Of a DNA stretch of 64,000 nucleotides, positions 48,488 to 63,568 are shown piece by piece; the stretch's first letter is position 1, and every line of letters starts with the position of its first letter. The stretch is taken from positions 55,001,001-55,065,000 of the forward strand of contig CM074855.1 of NCBI GenBank assembly GCA_037501455.1, given 5' to 3'. Source of the stretch: Lantana camara (Eukaryota > Streptophyta > Magnoliopsida > Lamiales > Verbenaceae). The translations under genes were made by a program, and so were the position numbers. The notes under the pieces were generated by a model. The model saw only the letters and a list, made by a program, of their open reading frames with translations. It was not told where the DNA came from and made no database searches.

Positions 48488-51400
48488 CGAATAACGAAGA
48501 ACGAGAGCGTCATTATTTCTGAAGTATCAGTTCGTAAAATTGAAGTACTGAAAACAGAAATTGAAGTATTGTTGCATTTAACATAGAGTTTGAATATTCG
48601 AAAATAAGGTGTTCCAACACAATACGATTATTGAAGCATTAAATTGAGATTCAGTGAAACCTAGGTGTCTATTCGTAAAGGGCGAAGTATGATTATCCGA
48701 TAACAAGGTGTTCATCGGATATTTCGAAAGAACGAGTGTCATTGCTTCAAAAGTATTAATTCGTAAAATTGGGATATGTATATGCATAGTAAGGAGAAAT
48801 AACTTAAAAACATTTCATAAAGATGAAATCTCTACATATATTGTTAGAATCACATGTATTTACGAGAAAGTGATTAAATATTTTGGGAAAACACAAGTTC
48901 AAATTTGATCCCAACTTAATATTACAATGTATTAAATCATAAATCGAATAAAGAAGAACGAGAGCATCATTATTTCTGAAGTATCAGTTCGTAAAATTGA
49001 AGTACTGAAAACAGAAATTGAAGTATTGTTGCATTTAACATAGAGTTTGAATATTCGAAAATAAGGTGTTGCAACACAATACAATTATTGGAGCATTAAA
49101 TTGAGATTCAGTGAAACCTAGGTGTCTATTCGTAAAGGGCGAAGTATGATTATCCGATAACAAGGTGTTCTTCGGATATTTCGAAACAACGAGTGTCAAT
49201 GCTTCAAAAGTATTAATTCGTAAAATTGGGATATGTATATGCATAGTGAGGAGAAATAACTTAAAAACATTTCATAAAGATGAAATCTCTACATATATTG
49301 TTAGAAACACATGTATTTACGAGAAAGTGATTAAATATTTCGGGAAAACACAAGTTCAAATTTGATCCCAACTTAATATTACAATGTATTAAATCATAGA
49401 TCGAATAACGAAGAACGAGAGCGTCATTATTTCTGAAGTATCAGTTCGTAAAAATGAAGTACTGAAAACAGAAATTGAAGTATTGTTGCATTTAACATAG
49501 AGTTTGAATATTCGAAAATAAGGTGTTCCAACACAATACGATTATTGAAGCATTAAATTAAGATTCAATGAAACCTAGGTGTCTATTCGTAAAGGGCGAA
49601 GTATGATTATCCGGTACCAAGGTGTTCATCGGATATTTCGAAAGAACGAGTGTCATTGCTTCAAAAGTATTAATTCGTAAAATTGGGATATGTATATGCA
49701 TAGTAAGGAGAAATAACTTAAAAACATTTCATAAAGATGAAATCTCTACATATATTGTTAGAAACACATGTATTTACGAGAAAGTGATTAAATATTTCGG
49801 GAAAACACAAGTTCAAATTTGATCCCAACTTAATATTACAATGTATTAAATCATAAATCGAATAAAGAAGAACGAGAGCGTCATTATTTCTGAAGTATCA
49901 GTTCGTAAAATTGAAGTACTGAAAACAGAAATTGAAGTATTGTTGCATTTAACATAGAGTATGAATATTCGAAAATAAGGTGTTCCAACACAATATAATT
50001 ATTGGAGCATTAAATTGAGATTTAGTGAAACCTAGGTGTCTATTCGTAAAGGGCGAAGTATAATTATCCGATAACAAGGTGTTCATCGGATATTTTGAAA
50101 CAACGAGTGTCATTGCTTCAAAAGTATTAATTCGTAAAATTGGGATATGTATATGCATAGTAAGGAGAAATAACTTAAAAACATTTCATAAAGATGAAAT
50201 CTCTACATATATTGTTAGAAACACATGTATTTACGAGAAAGTGATTAAATATTTCGGGAAAACACAAGTTCAAATTTGATCCCAACATAATATTACAATG
50301 TATTAAATCATAAATCGAATAACGAAGAACGAGAGCGTCATTATTTCTGAAGTATCAGTTCGTAAAATTGAAGTACTGAAAACAAAAATTGAAGTATTGT
50401 TGCATTTAACATAGAGTATGAATATTCGAAAATAAGGTATTCCAACACAATACGATTATTGGAGCATTAAATTGAGATTCAGTGAAACCTAGGTGTCTAT
50501 TCGTAAAGGGCGAAGTATGATTATCCGATAACAAGGTGTTCATCAGATATTTCGCTATAACGAGTGTCATTGCTTCTAAAGTATTAATTCGTAAAATTGG
50601 GATATGTATATGCATAATAAGGAGAAATAACTTAAAAACATTTGATAAAGATGAAATCTGTACATATATTGTTAGAAACACTTGTAATTACGAGAAAGTG
50701 ATTAAATATTTAGGGAAAACACAAGTTCAAATTTGACCCCAACATAATATTACAATGTATTAAATCATAAATCGAATAACGAAGAACGAGAGCGTTATTA
50801 TTTCTGAAGTATCAGTTCGTAAAATTGAAGTACTGAAAAGAGAAATTGAAGTATTGTTGCATTTAACATAGAGTTTGAATATTCGAAAATAAGGTGTTGC
50901 AACACAATACGATTATTGGAGCATTAAATTGAGATTCAGTGAAACCTTGGTGTCTATTCGTAAAGGGCGAAGTATGATTATCCGAGAACAAGGTGTTCAT
51001 CGGATATTTCGAAACAACGAGTGTCATTGCTTCAAAAGTATTAATTCGTAAAATTGGGATATGTATATGCATAGTGAGGAGAAATAACTTAAAAACATTT
51101 CATAAAGATGAAATCTCTACATATATTGTTCGAAACACATGTATTTACGAGAAAGTGATTTAATATTTCAGGAAAACACAAGTTCAAATTTGATCCCAAC
51201 TTAATATTACGATGTATTAAATCATAAATCGAATAACGAAGAACGAGAGCGTCATTATTTCTGAAGTATCAGTTCGTAAAATTGAAGTACTCAAAACAGA
51301 AATTGAAGTAGTGTTGCATTTAACATAGAGTATGAAAATTCGAAAATAAGGTGTTCCAACACAATACGATTATTGGAGCATTAAATTGAGATTTAGTGAA

Positions 51401-52143
51401 ACCTAGGTGTCTATTCGTAAAGGGCTAAGTATGATTATCCGATAACAAGGTGTTCATCTGATATTTCGAAAGAACGAGTGTCATTGCTTCAAAAGTATTA
51501 ATTCGTAAAATTGGGATATGTATATGCATAGTAAGGAGAAATCACTTAAAAACATTTCATAAAGATGAAATCTCTACATATATTGTTAGAAACACATGTA
51601 TTTACGAGAAAGTGATTAAATATTTCGGGAAAACACAAGTTCAAATTTGATCCCAACATAATATTACAATGTATTAAATCATAAATCGAATAACGAAGAA
51701 CGAGAGCGTCATTATTTCAGAAGTATCAGTTCGTAAAATTGAAGTACTGAAAACAGAAATTGAAGTATTGTTGCATTTAACATAGAGTTTGAATATTCGA
51801 AAATAAGGTGTTCCAACACAATACGATTATTGGAGCATTAAATTGAGATTCAGTGAAACCTAGGTGTCTATTCGTAAAGGGCGAAGTATGATTATCCGAT
51901 AACAAGGTGTTCATCGGATATTTCGAAACAACGAGTGTCATTGCTTCAAAAGTATTAATTTGTAAAATTGGGATATGTATATGCATAATAAGGAGAAATA
52001 ACTTAAAAACATTTGATAAAGATGAAATCTGTACATATATTGTTAGAAACACTTGTAATTACGAGAAAGTGATTAAATATTTAGGGAAAACACAAGCTCA
52101 AATTTGACCCCAACATAATATTACAATGTATTAAATCATAAAT

Positions 52144-55100
52144 CGAATAACGAAGAACGAGAGCGTCATTATTTCTGAAGTATCAGTTCGTAAAATTGAA
52201 GTACTGAAAACAGAAATTGAAGTATTGTTGCATTTAACATAGAGTTTGAATATTCGAAAATAAGGTGTTGCAACACAATACGATTATTGGAGCATTAAAT
52301 TGAGATTCAGTGAAACCTTGGTGTCTATTCGTAAAGGGCGAAGTATGATTATCCGAGAACAAGGTGTTCATCGGAAATTTCGAAACAACGAGTGTCATTG
52401 CTTCAAAAGAATTAATTCGTAAAATTGGGATATGTATATGCATAGTGAGGAGAAATAACTTAAAAACATTTCATAAAGATGAAATCTCTACATATATTGT
52501 GAGAAACACATGTATTTACGAGAAAGTGATTTAATATTTCGGGAAAACACAAGTTCAAATTTGATCCCAACTTAATATTACGATGTATTAAATCATAAAT
52601 CGAATAACGAAGAACGAGAGCGTCATTATTTCTGAAGTATCAGTTCGTAAAATTGAAGTACTCAAAACAGAAATTGAAGTATTGTTGCATTTAACATAGA
52701 GTATGAAAATTCGAAAGTAAGGTGTTCCAACACAATACGATTATTGGAGCATTAAATTGAGATTTAGTGAAACCTAGGTGTCTATTCGTAAAGGGCTAAG
52801 TATGATTATCCGATAACAAGGTGTTCATCTGATATTTCGAAAGAACGAGTGTCATTGCTTCAAAAGTATTAATTCGTAAAATTGGGATATGTATATGCAT
52901 ATTAAGGAGAAATAACTTTAAAGCATTTCATAAAAATGAAATCTCTACATATATTGTTAGAAACACATGTATTTACGAGAAAGTGATTAAATATTTCTGG
53001 AAAACACAAGTTCAAATTTGATCCCAACTTAATGTTACAATGTATTAAATCATAAATCGAATAATGAAGAACGAGAGGGTTATTATTTCTGAAGTATCAG
53101 TTCGTAAAATTGAAGTACTGAAAACAGAAACTGAAGTATTGTTGCATCTAACATAGAGTTTGAATATTCGAAAACAAGGTGTTCCAACACAATACGATTA
53201 TTGGAGCATTAAATTGAGATTCAGTGAAACCTAGGTGTCTATTCGTAAAGGGCGAAGTATGATTATCCGATAACAAGGTGTTCATCGGATATTTCGCTAT
53301 AACGAGTGTCATTGCTTCAAAAGTATTAATTCGTAAAATTGGGATATGTATATGCATAATAAGGAGAAATAACTTAAAAACAATTGATAAAGATGAAATC
53401 TGTACATATATTGTTAGAAACACTTGTAATTACGAGAAAGTGATTAAATATTTAGGGAAAACACAAGTTCAAATTTGATCCCAACATAATATTACAATGT
53501 ATTAAATCATAAATCGAATAACGAAGAACGAGAGCGTCATTATTTCTGAAGTATCAGTTCGTAAAATTGAAGTACTGAAAACAGAAATTGAAGTATTGTT
53601 GCATTTAACATAGAGTATGAATATTCGAAAATAAGGTATTCCAACACAATACGATTATTGGAGCATTAAATTGAGATTCAGTGAAACCTAGGTGTCTATT
53701 CGTAAAGGGCGAAGTATGATTATCCGATAACAAGGTGTTCATCAGATATTTCGAAACAACGAGTGTCATCGCTTCGAAAGTATTAATTCGTAAAATTGGG
53801 ATATGTATATGCAGAGTAAGGAGAAATAACTTAAAAACATTTCATAAAGATGAAATCTCTACATATATTGTTAGAAACATTTGTAATTACGAGAAAGTGA
53901 TTAAATATTTAGGGACAACACAAGTTCAAATTTGATCCCAACATAATATTACAATGTATTAAATCATAAATCGAATAACGAAGAACGAGAGCGTCATTAT
54001 TTCTGAAGTATCAGTTCGTAAAATTGAAGTACTGAAAACAAAAATTGAAGTATTGTTGCATTTAACATAGAGTATGAATATTCGAAAATAAGGTATTCCA
54101 ACACAATACGATTATTGGAGCATTAAATTGAGATTCAGTGAAACCTAGGTGTCTATTCGTAAAGGGCGAAGTATGATTATCCGATAACAAGGTGTTCATC
54201 GGATATTTCGAAACAACGAGTGTCATCGCTTCGAAAGTATTAATTCGTAAAATTGTGATATGTATATGCATAGTAAGGAGAAATAACTTAAAAACATTTC
54301 ATAAAGATGAAATCTCTACATATATTGTTAGAAACACATGTATTTACGAGAAAGTGATTAAATATTTCTGGAAAACACAAGTTCAAATTTGATCCCAACT
54401 TAATGTTACAATGTATTAAATCATAAATCGAATAATGAAGAACGAGAGGGTTATTATTTCTGAAGTATCAGTTCGTAAAATTGAAGTACTGAAAACAGAA
54501 AATGAAGTATTGTTGCATTTAACATAGAGTTTGAATATTCGAAAACAAGGTGTTCCAACACAATACGATTATTGGAGCATTAAATTGAGATTCAGTGAAA
54601 CCTAGGTGTCTATTCGTAAAGGGCGAAGTATGATTATCCGATAACAAGGTGTTCATCAGATATTTCGCTATAACGAGTGTCATTGCTTCTAAAGTATTAA
54701 TTCGTAAAATTGGGATATGTATATGCATAATAAGGAGAAATAACTTAAAAACATTTGATAAAGATGAAATCTGTACATATATTGTTAGAAACACTTGTAA
54801 TTACGAGAAAGTGATTAAATATTTAGGGAAAACACAAGCTCAAATTTGACCCCAACATAATATTACAATGTATTAAATCATAAATCGAATAACGAAGAAT
54901 GAGAGCGTCATTATTTCTGAAGTATCAGTTCGTAAAATTGAAGTACTGAAAACAGAAATTGAAGTATTGTTGCATTTAACATAGAGTTTGAATATTCGAA
55001 AATAAGGTGTTGCAACACAATACGATTATTGGAGCATTAAATTGAGATTCAGTGAAACCTTGGTGTCTATTCGTAAAGGGCGAAGTATGATTATCCGAGA

Positions 55101-57627
55101 ACAAGGTGTTCATCGGATATTTCGAAACAACGAGTGTCATTGCTTCAAAAGTATTAATTCGTAAAATTGGGATATGTATATGCATAGTGAGGAGAAATAA
55201 CTTAAAAACATTTCATAAAGATGAAATCTCTACATATATTGTGAGAAACACATGTATTTACGAGAAAGTGATTAAATATTTCGGGAAAACACAAGTTCAA
55301 ATTTGATTCCAACTTAATATTACGATGTATTAAATCATAAATCGAATAACGAAGAACGAGAGCATCATTATTTCTGAAGTATCAGTTCGTAAAATTGAAG
55401 TACTCAAAACAGAAATTGAAGTATTGTTGCATTTAACATAGAGTATGAAAATTCGAAAATAAGGTGTTCCAACACAATACGATTATTGGAGCATTAAATT
55501 GAGATTTAGTGAAACCTAGGTGTCTATTCGTAAAGGGCTAAGTATGATTATCCGATAACAAGGTGTTCATCTAATATTTCGAAAGAACGAGTGTCATTGC
55601 TTCAAAAGTATTAATTCGTAAAATTGGGATATGTATATGCATAGTAAGGAGAAATAACTTAAAAGCATTTCATAAAAATGAAATCTCTACATATATTGTT
55701 AGAAACACATGTATTTACGAGAAAGTGATTAAATATTTCTGGAAAACACAAGTTCAAATTTGATCCCGACTTAATGTTACAATGTATTAAATCATAAATC
55801 GAATAATGAAGAATGAGAGGGTTATTATTTCTGAAGTATCAGTTCGTAAAATTGAAGTACTGAAAACAGAAACTGAAGTATTGTTGCATCTAACATAGAG
55901 TTTGAATATTCGAAAACAAGGTGTTCCAACACAATACGATTATTGGAGCATTAAATTGAGATTCAGTGAAACCTAGGTGTCTATTCGTAAAGGGCGAAGT
56001 ATGATTATCCGATAACAAGGTGTTCATCGGATATTTCGCAATAACGAGTGTCATTGCTTCAAAAGTATTAATTCGTAAAATTGGGATATGTATAGGCATA
56101 ATAAGGAGAAATAACTTAAAAACAATTGATAAAGATGAAATCTGTACATATATTGTTAGAAACACTTGTAATTACGAGAAAGTGATTAAATATTTAGGGA
56201 AAACACAAGTTCAAATTTGATCCCAACATAATATTACAATGTATTAAATCATAAATCGAATAACGAAGAACGAGAGCGTCATTATTTCTGAAGTATCAGT
56301 TCGTAAAATTGAAGTACTGAAAACAAAAATTGAAGTATTGTTGCATTTAACATAGAGTATGAATATTCGAAAATAAGGTATTCCAACACAATACGATTAT
56401 TGGAGCATTAAATTGAGATTCAGTGAAACCTAGGTGTCTATTCGTAAAGGGCGAAGTATGATTATCCGATAACAAGGTGTTCATCAGATATTTCGAAACA
56501 ACGAGTGTCATCGCTTCGAAAGTATTAATACGTAAAATTGGGATATGTATATGCAGAGTAAGGAGAAATAACTTAAAAACATTTCATAAAGATGAAATCT
56601 CTACATATATTGTTAGAAACATTTGTAATTACGAGAAAGTGATTAAATATTTAGGGACAACACAAGTTCAAATTTGATCCCAACATAATATTACAATGTA
56701 TTAAATCATAAATCGAATAACGAAGAATGAGAGCGTCATTATTTCTGAAGTATCAGTTCGTAAAATTGAAGTACTGAAAACAAAAATTGAAGTATTGTTG
56801 CATTTAACATAGAGTATGAATATTCGAAAATAAGGTATTCCAACACAATACGATTATTGGAGCATTAAATTGAGATTCAGTGAAACCTAGGTCTCTATTC
56901 GTAAAGGGCGAAGTATGATTATCCGATAACAAGGTGTTCATCAGATATTTCGAAACAACGAGTGTCATCGCTTCGAAAGTATTAATTCGTAAAATTGGGA
57001 TATGTATATGCAGAGTAAGGAGAAATAACTTAAAAACATTTCATAAAGATGAAATCTCTACATATATTGTTAGAAACATTTGTAAGTACGAGAAAGTGAT
57101 TAAATATTTAGGGACAACACAAGTTCAAATTTGATCCCAACATAATATTACAATGTATTAAATCATAAATCGAATAACGAAGAACGAGAGCGTCATTATT
57201 TCTGAAGTATCAGTTCGTAAAATTGAAGTACTGAAAACAAAAATTGAAGTATTGTTGCATTTAACATAGAGTATGAATATTCGAAAACAAGGTATTCCAA
57301 CACAATACGATTATTGGAGCATTAAATTGAGATTCAGTGAAACCTAGGTGTCTATTCGTAAAGGGCGAAGTATGATTATCCGATAACAAGGTGTTCATCG
57401 GATATTTCGAAACAACGAGTGCCATCGCTTCGAAAGTATTAATTCGTAAAATTGGGATATGTATATGCATAGTGAGGAGAAATAACTTAAAAACATTTCA
57501 TAAAGATGAAATCTCTACATATATTGTTAGAAACACTTGTAATTACGAGAAAGTGATTAAAGATTTTGGGAAAACAGAAGTTCAAATTTGATCCTAATTC
57601 AATATTACAATGTATTAAATCATAAAT
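52144..57627. repeat. Six-monomer period (2,742 bp) in block 3
   Basis: Units at 52144, 52601, 53058 and 53515 are matched by units at 54886, 55343, 55800 and 56257, a shift of six monomers. Markers are CCTTGGTGTC with CCGAGAACAAGG, GGGCTAAGTATG, AACAATTGATAAAG, and CATCGCTTCGAAAG with GCAGAGTAAGG. The first two types also occur at 50773 and 51230, three monomers earlier. Confidence 0.78.
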
Positions 57628-60600
57628 CGAATAATGAAGAACGAGAGGGTCATTATTTCTGAAGTATCAGTTCGCAAAATTGAAGTACTGAAAACAGAAA
57701 CTGAAGTATTGTTGCATTTAACATAGAGTTTGAATATTCGAAAATAAGGTGTTCCAACACAATACGATTATTGAAGCATTAAATTGAGATTCAGTGAAAC
57801 CTAGGTGTCTATTCGTAAAGGGCGAAGTATGATTATCCGATAACAGGGTGTTCATCGGATATTTCGAAAGAACGAGTGTCATTGCTTCAAAAGTATTAAT
57901 TCGTAAAATTGGGATATGTATATGAATAGTAAGGAGAAATAACTTAAAAACATTTCATAAAGATGAAATCTCTACATATATTGTGAGAAACACATGTATT
58001 TACGAGAAAGTGATTAAATATTTCGGGAAAACACAAGTTCAAATTTGATTCCAACTTAATATTACGATGTATTAAATCATAAATCGAATAACGAAGAACG
58101 AGAGCATCATTATTTCTGAAGTATCAGTTCGTAAAATTGAAGTACTCAAAACAGAAATTGAAGTATTGTTGCATTTAACATAGAGTATGAAAATTCGAAA
58201 ATAAGGTGTTCCAACACAATACGATTATTGGAGCATTAAATTGAGATTTAGTGAAACCTAGGTGTCTATTCGTAAAGGGCTAAGTATGATTATCCGATAA
58301 CAAGGTGTTCATCTAATATTTCGAAAGAACGAGTGTCATTGCTTCAAAAGTATTAATTCGTAAAATTGGGATATGTATATGCATAGTAAGGAGAAATAAC
58401 TTAAAAGCATTTCATAAAAATGAAATCTCTACATATATTGTTAGAAACACATGTATTTACGAGAAAGTGATTAAATATTTCTGGAAAACACAAGTTCAAA
58501 TTTGATCCCGACTTAATGTTACAATGTATTAAATCATAAATCGAATAATGAAGAATGAGAGGGTTATTATTTCTGAAGTATCAGTTCGTAAAATTGAAGT
58601 ACTGAAAACAGAAACTGAAGTATTGTTGCATCTAACATAGAGTTTGAATATTCGAAAACAAGGTGTTCCAACACAATACGATTATTGGAGCATTAAATTG
58701 AGATTCAGTGAAACCTAGGTGTCTATTCGTAAAGGGCGAAGTATGATTATCCGATAACAAGGTGTTCATCGGATATTTCGCTATAACGAGTGTCATTGCT
58801 TCAAAAGTATTAATTCGTAAAATTGGGATATGTATAGGCATAATAAGGAGAAATAACTTAAAAACAATTGATAAAGATGAAATCTGTACATATATTGTTA
58901 GAAACACTTGTAATTACGAGAAAGTGATTAAATATTTAGGGAAAACACAAGTTCAAATTTGATCCCAACATAATATTACAATGTATTAAATCATAAATCG
59001 AATAACGAAGAACGAGAGCGTCATTATTTCTGAAGTATCAGTTCGTAAAATTGAAGTACTGAAAACAGAAATTGAAGTATTGTTGCATTTAACATAGAGT
59101 ATGAATATTCGAAAATAAGGTATTCCAACACAATACGATTATTGGAGCATTAAATTGAGATTCGGTGAAACCTAGGTGTCTATTCGTAAAGGGCGAAGTA
59201 TGATTATCCGATAACAAGGTGTTCATCGGGTATTTCGAAACGACGAGTGTTATCGCTTCGAAAGTATTAATTCGTAAAATTGGGATATGTATATGCATAG
59301 TAAGGAGAAATAACTTAAAAACATTTCATAAAGATGAAATCTCTACATATATTGTTAGAAACACATGTATTTACCAGAAAGTGAGTAAATATTTCGGGAA
59401 AACACAAGTTCAAATTTGATCCCAACTTAATATTACAATGTATTAAATTATAGATCGAATAACGAAGAACGAGAGTGTCATTATTTCTGAAGTATCAGTT
59501 CGTAAAATTGAAGTACTGAAAACAAAAATTGAAGTATTGTTGCATTTAACATAGAGTATGAATATTCGAAAATAAGGTATTCCAACACAATACGATTATT
59601 GGAGCATTAAATTGAGATTCAGTGAAACCTAGGTGTCTATTCGTAAAGGGCGAAGTATGATTATCCGATAACAAGGTGTTCATCAGATATTTCGAAACAA
59701 CGAGTGTCATCGCTTCGAAAGTATTAATTCGTAAAATTGGGATATGTATATGCAGAGTAAGGAGAAATAACTTAAAAACATTTCATAAAGATGAAATCTC
59801 TACATATATTGTTAGAAACATTTGTAATTACGAGAAAGTGATTAAATATTTAGGGACAACACAAGTTCAAATTTGATCCCAACATAATATTACAATGTAT
59901 TAAATCATAAATCGAATAACGAAGAACGAGAGCGTCATTATTTCTGAAGTATCAGTTCGTAAAATTGAAGTACTGAAAACAAAAATTGAAGTATTGTTGC
60001 ATTTAACATAGAGTATGAATATTCGAAAATAAGGTATTCCAACACAATACGATTATTGGAGCATTAAATTGAGATTCAGTGAAACCTAGGTGTCTATTCG
60101 TAAAGGGCGAAGTATGATTATCCGATAACAAGGTGTTCATCAGATATTTCGAAACAACGAGTGTCATCGCTTCGAAAGTATTAATACGTAAAATTGGGAT
60201 ATGTATATGCAGAGTAAGGAGAAATAACTTAAAAACATTTCATAAAGATGAAATCTCTACATATATTGTTAGAAACATTTGTAATTACGAGAAAGTGATT
60301 AAATATTTAGGGACAACACAAGTTCAAATTTGATCCCAACATAATATTACAATGTATTAAATCATAAATCGAATAACGAAGAACGAGAGCGTCATTATTT
60401 CTGAAGTATCAGTTCGTAAAATTGAAGTACTGAAAACAAAAATTGAAGTATTGTTGCATTTAACATAGAGTATGAATATTCGAAAATAAGGTATTCCAAC
60501 ACAATACGATTATTGGAGCATTAAATTGAGATTCAGTGAAACCTAGGTCTCTATTCGTAAAGGGCGAAGTATGATTATCCGATAACAAGGTGTTCATCAG

Positions 60601-63568
60601 ATATTTCGAAACAACGAGTGTCATCGCTTCGAAAGTGTTAATTCGTAAAATTGGGATATGTATATGCAGAGTAAGGAGAAATAACTTAAAAACATTTCAT
60701 AAAGATGAAATCTCTACATATATTGTTAGAAACATTTGTAAGTACGAGAAAGTGATTAAATATTTAGGGACAACACAAGTTCAAATTTGATCCCAACATA
60801 ATATTACAATGTATTAAATCATAAATCGAATAACGAAGAACGAGAGCGTCATTATTTCTGAAGTATCAGTTCGTAAAATTGAAGTACTGAAAACAAAAAT
60901 TGAAGTATTGTTGCATTTAACATAGAGTATGAATATTCGAAAACAAGGTATTCCAACACAATACGATTATTGGAGCATTAAATTGAGATTCAGTGAAACC
61001 TAGGTGTCTATTCGTAAAGGGCGAAGTATGATTATCCGATAACAAGGTGTTCATCGGATATTTCGAAACAACGAGTGCCATCGCTTCGAAAGTATTAATT
61101 CGTAAAATTGGGATATGTATATGCATAGTGAGGAGAAATAACTTAAAAACATTTCATAAAGATGAAATCTCTACATATATTGTTAGAAACACTTGTAATT
61201 ACGAGAAAGTGATTAAAGATTTTGGGAAAACAGAAGTTCAAATTTGATCCTAATTCAATATTACAATGTATTAAATCATAAATCGAATAATGAAGAACGA
61301 GAGGGTCATTATTTCTGAAGTATCAGTTCGCAAAATTGAAGTACTGAAAACAGAAACTGAAGTATTGTTGCATTTAACATAGAGTTTGAATATTCGAAAA
61401 TAAGGTGTTCCAACACAATACGATTATTGAAGCATTAAATTGAGATTCAGTGAAACCTAGGTGTCTATTCGTAAAGGGCGAAGTATGATTATCCGCTAAC
61501 AGGGTGTTCATCGGATATTTCGAAAGAACGAGTGTCATTGCTTCAAAAGTATTAATTCGTAAAATTGGGATATGTATATGAATAGTAAGGAGAAATAACT
61601 TAAAAACATTTCATAAAGATGAAATCTCTACATATATTGTGAGAAACACATGTATTTACGAGAAAGTGATTAAATATTTCGGGAAAACACAAGTTCAAAT
61701 TTGATTCCAACTTAATATTACGATGTATTAAATCATAAATCGAATAACGAAGAACGAGAGCATCATTATTTCTGAAGTATCAGTTCGTAAAATTGAAGTA
61801 CTCAAAACAGAAATTGAAGTATTGTTGCATTTAACATAGAGTATGAAAATTCGAAAATAAGGTGTTCCAACACAATACGATTATTGGAGCATTAAATTGA
61901 GATTTAGTGAAACCTAGGTGTCTATTCGTAAAGGGCTAAGTATGATTATCCGATAACAAGGTGTTCATCTAATATTTCGAAAGAACGAGTGTCATTGCTT
62001 CAAAAGTATTAATTCGTAAAATTGGGATATGTATATGCATAGTAAGGAGAAATAACTTAAAAGCATTTCATAAAAATGAAATCTCTACATATATTGTTAG
62101 AAACACATGTATTTACGAGAAAGTGATTAAATATTTCTGGAAAACACAAGTTCAAATTTGATCCCGACTTAATGTTACAATGTATTAAATCATAAATCGA
62201 ATAATGAAGAATGAGAGGGTTATTATTTCTGAAGTATCAGTTCGTAAAATTGAAGTACTGAAAACAGAAACTGAAGTATTGTTGCATCTAACATAGAGTT
62301 TGAATATTCGAAAACAAGGTGTTCCAACACAATACGATTATTGGAGCATTAAATTGAGATTCAGTGAAACCTAGGTGTCTATTCGTAAAGGGCGAAGTAT
62401 GATTATCCGATAACAAGGTGTTCATCGGATATTTCGCTATAACGAGTGTCATTGCTTCAAAAGTATTAATTCGTAAAATTGGGATATGTATAGGCATAAT
62501 AAGGAGAAATAACTTAAAAACAATTGATAAAGATGAAATCTGTACATATATTGTTAGAAACACTTGTAATTACGAGAAAGTGATTAAATATTTAGGGAAA
62601 ACACAAGTTCAAATTTGATCCCAACATAATATTACAATGTATTAAATCATAAATCGAATAACGAAGAACGAGAGCGTCATTATTTCTGAAGTATCAGTTC
62701 GTAAAATTGAAGTACTGAAAACAGAAATTGAAGTATTGTTGCATTTAACATAGAGTATGAATATTCGAAAATAAGGTATTCCAACACAATACGATTATTG
62801 GAGCATTAAATTGAGATTCGGTGAAACCTAGGTGTCTATTCGTAAAGGGCGAAGTATGATTATCCGATAACAAGGTGTTCATCGGGTATTTCGAAACGAC
62901 GAGTGTTATCGCTTCGAAAGTATTAATTCGTAAAATTGGGATATGTATATGCATAGTAAGGAGAAATAACTTAAAAACATTTCATAAAGATGAAATCTCT
63001 ACATATATTGTTAGAAACACATGTATTTACCAGAAAGTGAGTAAATATTTCGGGAAAACACTAGTTCAAATTTGATCCCAACTTAATATTACAATGTATT
63101 AAATTATAGATCGAATAACGAAGAACGAGAGTGTCATTATTTCTGAAGTATCAGTTCGTAAAATTGAAGTACTGAAAACAAAAATTGAAGTATTGTTGCA
63201 TTTAACATAGAGTATGAATATTCGAAAATAAGGTATTCCAACACAATACGATTATTGGAGCATTAAATTGAGATTCAGTGAAACCTACGTCTCTATTCGT
63301 AAAGGGCGAAGTATGATTATCCGATAACAAAGTGTTCATCAGATATTTCGAAACAACGAGTGTCATCGCTTCGAAAGTATTAATTCGTAAAATTGGGATA
63401 TGTATATGCAGAGTAAGGAGAAGTAACTTAAAAACATTTCATAAAGATGAAATCTCTACATATATTGTTAGAAACATTTGTAAGTACGAGAAAGTGATTA
63501 AATATTTAGGGACAACACAAGTTCAAATTTGATCCCAACATAATATTACAATGTATTAAATCATAAAT
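56257..63568. repeat. Eight-monomer higher-order repeat (3,656 bp), two copies and the start of a third
   Basis: Units at 56257 through 59456 recur in order at 59913 through 63112. Shared markers include TTAATACGTAAAATT (56257, 59913), GTCTCTATTCG with TTTGTAAGTACG (56714, 60370), GTGCCATCGC with AAAGATTTTGGG (57171, 60827), and CATCGGGTATTTCG (58999, 62655). The last unit of copy two (63112) is a hybrid, and the next unit (63569) matches 57171/60827, so two monomers are missing there. Confidence 0.88.
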
